A DNA stretch of 16,873 nucleotides from Desulfatitalea sp. UBA4791. GTDB taxonomy: Bacteria > Desulfobacterota > Desulfobacteria > Desulfobacterales > Desulfosarcinaceae. Numbering within the stretch: position 1 is the first letter of the stretch; each line of letters starts with the position of its first letter. The stretch lies in contig DHGT01000018.1 of assembly GCA_002402905.1 (NCBI GenBank), positions 1 through 16,873 on the forward strand, written 5' to 3'. Shown here in pieces: positions 13,818 through 16,873 of the stretch. A model generated the notes under the pieces. The model was given only the letters and a program-made list of their open reading frames with translations, was not told the origin of the DNA and did no database searches. The translations under genes were made by a program, and so were the position numbers.

Positions 13818-13846
13818 TTGATTTAATTCGTTGAATTTCATATATA
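13818..13846 (+). promoter_or_regulatory. Candidate promoter for the EHD/dynamin-like GTPase
   Basis: TTGATT (13818-13823) is followed after 17 nt by TATATA (13841-13846), in a very AT-rich stretch. This would give a 5' leader of about 105 nt if translation starts at ATG 13959. Confidence 0.42.
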
Positions 13847-13958
13847 CATTTTGAGGCCAACCCTGAGTGCCAACGATCCGGAAAAAAGGAGAATCGGACG
13901 GATATTGCACGCGCATCGGTCCAAGTGGAAATCGACGGCGAACCATCTGGAGCCATAC

Positions 13959-15416
13959 ATGTATCGAGACAATTACATTAAAGCCCTTCGCACCGAGATG
14001 CTGGAGATGGTCGCCGAGCAACTGACGCCCGTGGCCATTCGCTACGGGTACAGCGATGTTCCCCTGGAAACCACCATCAAGTGGCGTCCCCAGGTCTTGG
14101 TTTTAGGCGGGTATTCTTCGGGCAAATCCACCCTGATCAATGAATTTCTCGGGGCCGAAATCCAGGCTACCGGTCAGGCGCCCACCGACGACTCGTTCAC
14201 GATCATCACCTATGACGACTCGCTGCCACCCGACGAACCGATCAAGGTGACCGAGTCACGGGATGGAAAATTTCTGCTCAACGACAGCGAATACCCCTTC
14301 GAAACGTTAAAAAAGCACGGCCAACGGTTTGCGGCCCATTTCCGCCTGAAAAAAGTCAATTCGCCATTCCTCAAGAATCTGGCCCTCATCGACACCCCGG
14401 GCATGCTCGACAGCATCACCGAAAGGGACCGCGGGTATAACTACCAGGAGGTCATCGGAGATCTGGCTCAAATCGCCGACCTGGTTCTCGTTCTCTTCGA
14501 TCCCCACAAGGCCGGTACCGTTCGCGAGATTCACACCAGCCTCCGTGAAACCTTGCCATCCAGAACCTTTGAGGACCGGGTACTGTTCGTTCTCAACCGG
14601 ATCGACGAGTGCGCCTCCATGATCGACCTGTTGCGCGTCTACGGGACCTTATGTTGGAACCTTTCCCAAATTACCGGGCGCAAAGATATCCCCATGATCC
14701 ATTTGAGCTACTCCCTGAAAAAAGGCAGGGAGATATCAAAGGATCAGGAGATGAGCTACTTGCGCTACCTGGAAAATCAGCGCGATGTGCTCAAATTGGC
14801 GGTGTTGCAAGCGCCGCGCTACCGACTGGACAACCTGGCCGCCTTCGTGGAAACCCATGGCGAACGATTGGCCCATTTTCTCGAAGCCCTCATCAGCTAT
14901 CGCAAAAGGGCCCGCAAATTCGGTTTCAAAAATTTCCTGGTTGCCTTCCTGTGTTGCCTCGCATTGGGCAGCGCCGTCTTTATGATCACCATGACGGCGC
15001 CGCCCCTGGCGGGAACCGACCTGATCATAAAAGGCGTCATCGCCGGAGGTGCTGTCATCGCGGGCCTGTTGGCATGGGCCCTTTCCCTGCGCCGCTTTTT
15101 CTATAAACGTTTCCTGAAGAAAGCACTGAAGAACACCAGCAGCTTGACCGCCCTTTTCAATCAAACCCGAAAAGACAACTGGGAAGCGGTGCGGGACGCG
15201 GTGATCCGATATCTACGCAATACGGAAGGGAAGTTTTCGTTGCGGGATGTGCGCAACGATTTCAGTGTGGTTTGGCAGGTCTATGAACGCGGCTCCAAGG
15301 AAATCCGCGAAGCATTGAAAGAACTCGAGGGCTTGTCCATAGAAGAAGAAACCGAATTTTTCAAAGCACGTCTCAACCTGGATGACCAGGGAAACCCAAG
15401 GGGTGTGACGGCTTAA
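13959..15416 (+). CDS. EHD/dynamin-superfamily GTPase with two C-terminal membrane segments
   Basis: Dynamin-like GTPases bind and reshape membranes. ATG 13959 (485 aa) has GGAG 6 nt upstream and is preferred; a TTG at 13851 would add 36 basic residues without a ribosome site. The G domain shows GGYSSGKST (P-loop, residues 50-58), APTDDSFT (switch I), LIDTPGML (Asp145) and LNRID (G4, from Asn213). The segment DLVLVLFDPHK closely resembles the LLFDAHK segment of eukaryotic EHD proteins, so this is EHD-type rather than classical dynamin. A helical region follows, then hydrophobic segments at about 325-344 and 352-375, making a hairpin anchor, and a charged helical tail of about 100 residues. 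Eukaryotic EHDs have no membrane-spanning segments and end in an EH domain; here that domain is absent. The next gene follows after 48 nt on the same strand, so they may share a transcript. Confidence 0.87.
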   Translation: MYRDNYIKALRTEMLEMVAEQLTPVAIRYGYSDVPLETTIKWRPQVLVLGGYSSGKSTLINEFLGAEIQATGQAPTDDSFTIITYDDSLPPDEPIKVTESRDGKFLLNDSEYPFETLKKHGQRFAAHFRLKKVNSPFLKNLALIDTPGMLDSITERDRGYNYQEVIGDLAQIADLVLVLFDPHKAGTVREIHTSLRETLPSRTFEDRVLFVLNRIDECASMIDLLRVYGTLCWNLSQITGRKDIPMIHLSYSLKKGREISKDQEMSYLRYLENQRDVLKLAVLQAPRYRLDNLAAFVETHGERLAHFLEALISYRKRARKFGFKNFLVAFLCCLALGSAVFMITMTAPPLAGTDLIIKGVIAGGAVIAGLLAWALSLRRFFYKRFLKKALKNTSSLTALFNQTRKDNWEAVRDAVIRYLRNTEGKFSLRDVRNDFSVVWQVYERGSKEIREALKELEGLSIEEETEFFKARLNLDDQGNPRGVTA

Positions 15417-15464
15417 CGCGCGATATCACCGGTCGCATCCACCCCCCAACTGGATGCCACGATC

Positions 15465-16001
15465 ATGAACACCCGAAACCCACTGCAAGGGCCCTCCGAC
15501 GACCCGCTTGCTCCTGAAGTTCTTCACCGCCACGCCTGTGCATTGATCCAGTCTATGCGCACCATGGTGCTGGCCACCCAGGATCATCAAGGCCCTTGGG
15601 CGGCGCCCGTCTATTATGTCTACGTCGAGCCCTCTTTCTGTTTTTTTTCAAGCCCCAACGCACGCCATGTCCAGCGCACACAACCGGACGACCTCGTTGC
15701 GGCGGCCATTTTCGCAGACAGTGACCAGTGGCAGGAAATCCAGGGGTTGCAGATGAGCGGCCATCTTCGTGAGATCAGCAAACGAACCGATCAACTGAAA
15801 AGCATCGGGCGATTTCTGGCCCGATTCCCGTTCGCGGTGCCGTTTCTGCGGCCTTCGAAATCGGAATCGGCAGATGTCGTTCCGGAGGTCGCTGAAAAGG
15901 TCAGGATCTACGCCTTCACCCCAAAGGAAAGCTACTACGTCAACAACCACCTGGCCTTTGGCAAGCGGTTACCCGTCGAATTGAGAAGGAGAAAGAAATG
16001 A
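15465..16001 (+). CDS. PNPOx-fold (split beta-barrel) protein, YhbP/FMN-binding type
   Basis: This 178-aa cytoplasmic protein resembles the pyridoxamine 5'-phosphate oxidase-like family, small barrels that usually bind FMN, F420 or heme. Supporting features are the opening helix and strand MRTMVLATQDHQGPWAAPV, the paired strands VYYVYVEPSFCFFSS with PNARHVQ (the usual S..S.KH.N position), AAAIFADSDQWQEIQGLQMSG, and a C-terminal IYAFTPKESYYVNN. The segment RFLARFPFAVPFLRP is an insertion typical of the YhbP-like branch. Cofactor and substrate cannot be fixed. Only a weak GGATG lies before the ATG, so it may rely on translation from the upstream gene. Its stop codon overlaps the start of the hydrolase (ATGA), which shows they are cotranslated. 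Confidence 0.78.
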   Translation: MNTRNPLQGPSDDPLAPEVLHRHACALIQSMRTMVLATQDHQGPWAAPVYYVYVEPSFCFFSSPNARHVQRTQPDDLVAAAIFADSDQWQEIQGLQMSGHLREISKRTDQLKSIGRFLARFPFAVPFLRPSKSESADVVPEVAEKVRIYAFTPKESYYVNNHLAFGKRLPVELRRRKK

Positions 16002-16801
16002 CCGCAGCGGACCCCCATGCGTATGCCGAACTCGACCGCCCCGAAATCTTGCGCGCCATTTTTCATCCGCGGCCCGAACCGGCAGGGTTTGACCGGCGCG
16101 GCCAAGGCCAGGACCACCTCATCCCGGTCGCCCGGGAGATCGCTATCGGATCACGGTTCCACCTGTGCGATCGATCGGGCGCCACGATCCTCTTTTTTCA
16201 CGGCAACGGGGAGATCGTGGCCGATTACGATGACCTGGCGCCCATGTACAACCAGATGGGGATCAACTTCATCGTGGTCGACTATCGCGGTTACGGCCGA
16301 TCCACCGGATACCCGACGATCAGCGGAATGATGGCCGATTGCCACCTGGTGTTCGACTATACGCGCGACTGGCTTACGAAAAATGGCTACCAGGGCCCAC
16401 TGGTGGTCATGGGCCGCTCCCTGGGCAGCGCGTCCGCCTTGGAACTGGCCGCTGACCCCGGTAAAAAAATCGACGGCCTGATCCTCGAAAGCGGTTTCGC
16501 CTATGCAGCGCCGCTATTGCGCCTGCTGGGAGTCGATGTGGATCGTATCGGATTCAATGAGGAGGATGGCTTCGGGAATGTGGATAAGATTACGAAATTC
16601 CTCGGTCCCACCCTCGTCATCCACGCCGAATACGATCACATCATTCCATTCAGTGACGGGCAGGCGCTTTACGATGCCAGCCCTGCGCCTCAAAAGCGGT
16701 TGATCCAGATCGAAGATGCCAACCACAACGATATCTTCTTCCGTGGGATGGCGGTCTACATGCGGGCGATCCATGACTTCATAAAGCTGACGGCACCGTA
16801 A
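15998..16801 (+). CDS. Alpha/beta-hydrolase, serine type
   Basis: This 267-aa cytoplasmic enzyme has the full catalytic triad of the fold: Ser141 in the nucleophile elbow MGRSLGS, Asp213 in HAEYDHIIPF, and His243 in DANHND. The oxyanion segment FFHGNGE (residues 66-72) and VVDYRGYGRS (93-102) are typical of the BEM46/ABHD13-like and bacterial YfhR-like group of esterases or thioesterases. There is no signal peptide. AAGGAG precedes the ATG by 8 nt, and the start overlaps the preceding stop by 4 nt, so the gene is coupled to the PNPOx-fold gene. The substrate is unknown; proximity to a membrane-remodelling GTPase makes a lipid or acyl ester possible but not shown. Confidence 0.88.
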   Translation: MTAADPHAYAELDRPEILRAIFHPRPEPAGFDRRGQGQDHLIPVAREIAIGSRFHLCDRSGATILFFHGNGEIVADYDDLAPMYNQMGINFIVVDYRGYGRSTGYPTISGMMADCHLVFDYTRDWLTKNGYQGPLVVMGRSLGSASALELAADPGKKIDGLILESGFAYAAPLLRLLGVDVDRIGFNEEDGFGNVDKITKFLGPTLVIHAEYDHIIPFSDGQALYDASPAPQKRLIQIEDANHNDIFFRGMAVYMRAIHDFIKLTAP

Positions 16802-16828
16802 GAAGCCCAATATCTGCGTTGCGCTCAT

Positions 16829-16873
16829 CCCGTGGTCCTTGCGGCGTACGACAAGTACGCCTCAGGACACGGA
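16829..16873. repeat. Hairpin repeat at the right edge (possibly continuing)
   Basis: GGCGTAC (16843-16849) pairs perfectly with GTACGCC (16855-16861) around the loop GACAA. The flanks CCGTGGTCCT (16830-16839) and AGGACACGG (16864-16872) pair with one bulged base. It begins 28 nt after the hydrolase stop codon. There is no T-run within the window. It resembles REP-like palindromes that recur between genes in deltaproteobacterial genomes; that comparison is from memory. It may also serve as a terminator. Confidence 0.7.

Noticed and set aside
14609..15106. 165-codon + strand frame within the EHD GTPase gene
   Set aside because: It is a shifted frame inside a gene with clear GTPase motifs and has low-complexity, Arg/Pro-rich composition.
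1..16873. CRISPR array, tRNA, rRNA or prophage
   Set aside because: No regularly spaced repeats, cloverleaf-like sequence or phage structural genes were seen on either strand.

Overview
The window looks like a chromosomal segment of an anaerobic, probably sulfate-reducing member of the Desulfobacterota (Desulfobacteraceae/Desulfosarcinaceae-like). This is inferred from a cytoplasmic molybdopterin oxidoreductase paired with a multi-[4Fe-4S] protein, mid-to-high GC genes separated by AT-richer gaps, several signalling proteins, and hairpin repeats between genes. No marker gene proves the lineage. I see no rRNA, tRNA, CRISPR array or phage.

Left part (1-4441). The 3' part of a Sir2 deacetylase (+) converges on pyrD (-) across a roughly 170-bp imperfect palindrome. 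A 310-nt gap with a tandem 16-bp repeat follows. Then come a diguanylate cyclase with a long helical N-terminus and a PHP-family phosphoesterase, both on +. A very short possible zinc-ribbon ORF lies at the end of this part.

Middle part (4435-10362). This is a rearranged accessory block. A crotonase gene lacking its 5' third abuts a short, unrecognised + strand coding remnant. Next is a two-gene operon on the minus strand (molybdopterin oxidoreductase, then a winged-helix/multi-Fe-S ferredoxin), with a divergently oriented GlxA-type AraC regulator that probably controls it. The 3' end of the regulator runs into a 225-bp internal scrap of an IS3-family transposase, which stops just short of the 3' end of an EF-P-like gene (YeiP/EfpL type, minus strand).

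Right part (10363-16873). A 374-nt gap with a structured stem-loop precedes a small DUF6794-like protein. After it come a membrane-anchored PAS histidine kinase with an unusual H-box, a small FKBP/SlyD-like protein with a Cys/Gly metal-binding tail, an EHD/dynamin-like GTPase with two membrane segments, a PNPOx-fold flavoprotein-like protein and an alpha/beta hydrolase. The last two overlap by 4 nt. The window ends inside another hairpin repeat.

Most genes here are ordinary families. The parts that most deserve follow-up are the GlxA/Mo-enzyme/ferredoxin module with its GACATA repeats, the EHD GTPase with its downstream pair, and the mosaic junction near 4975.
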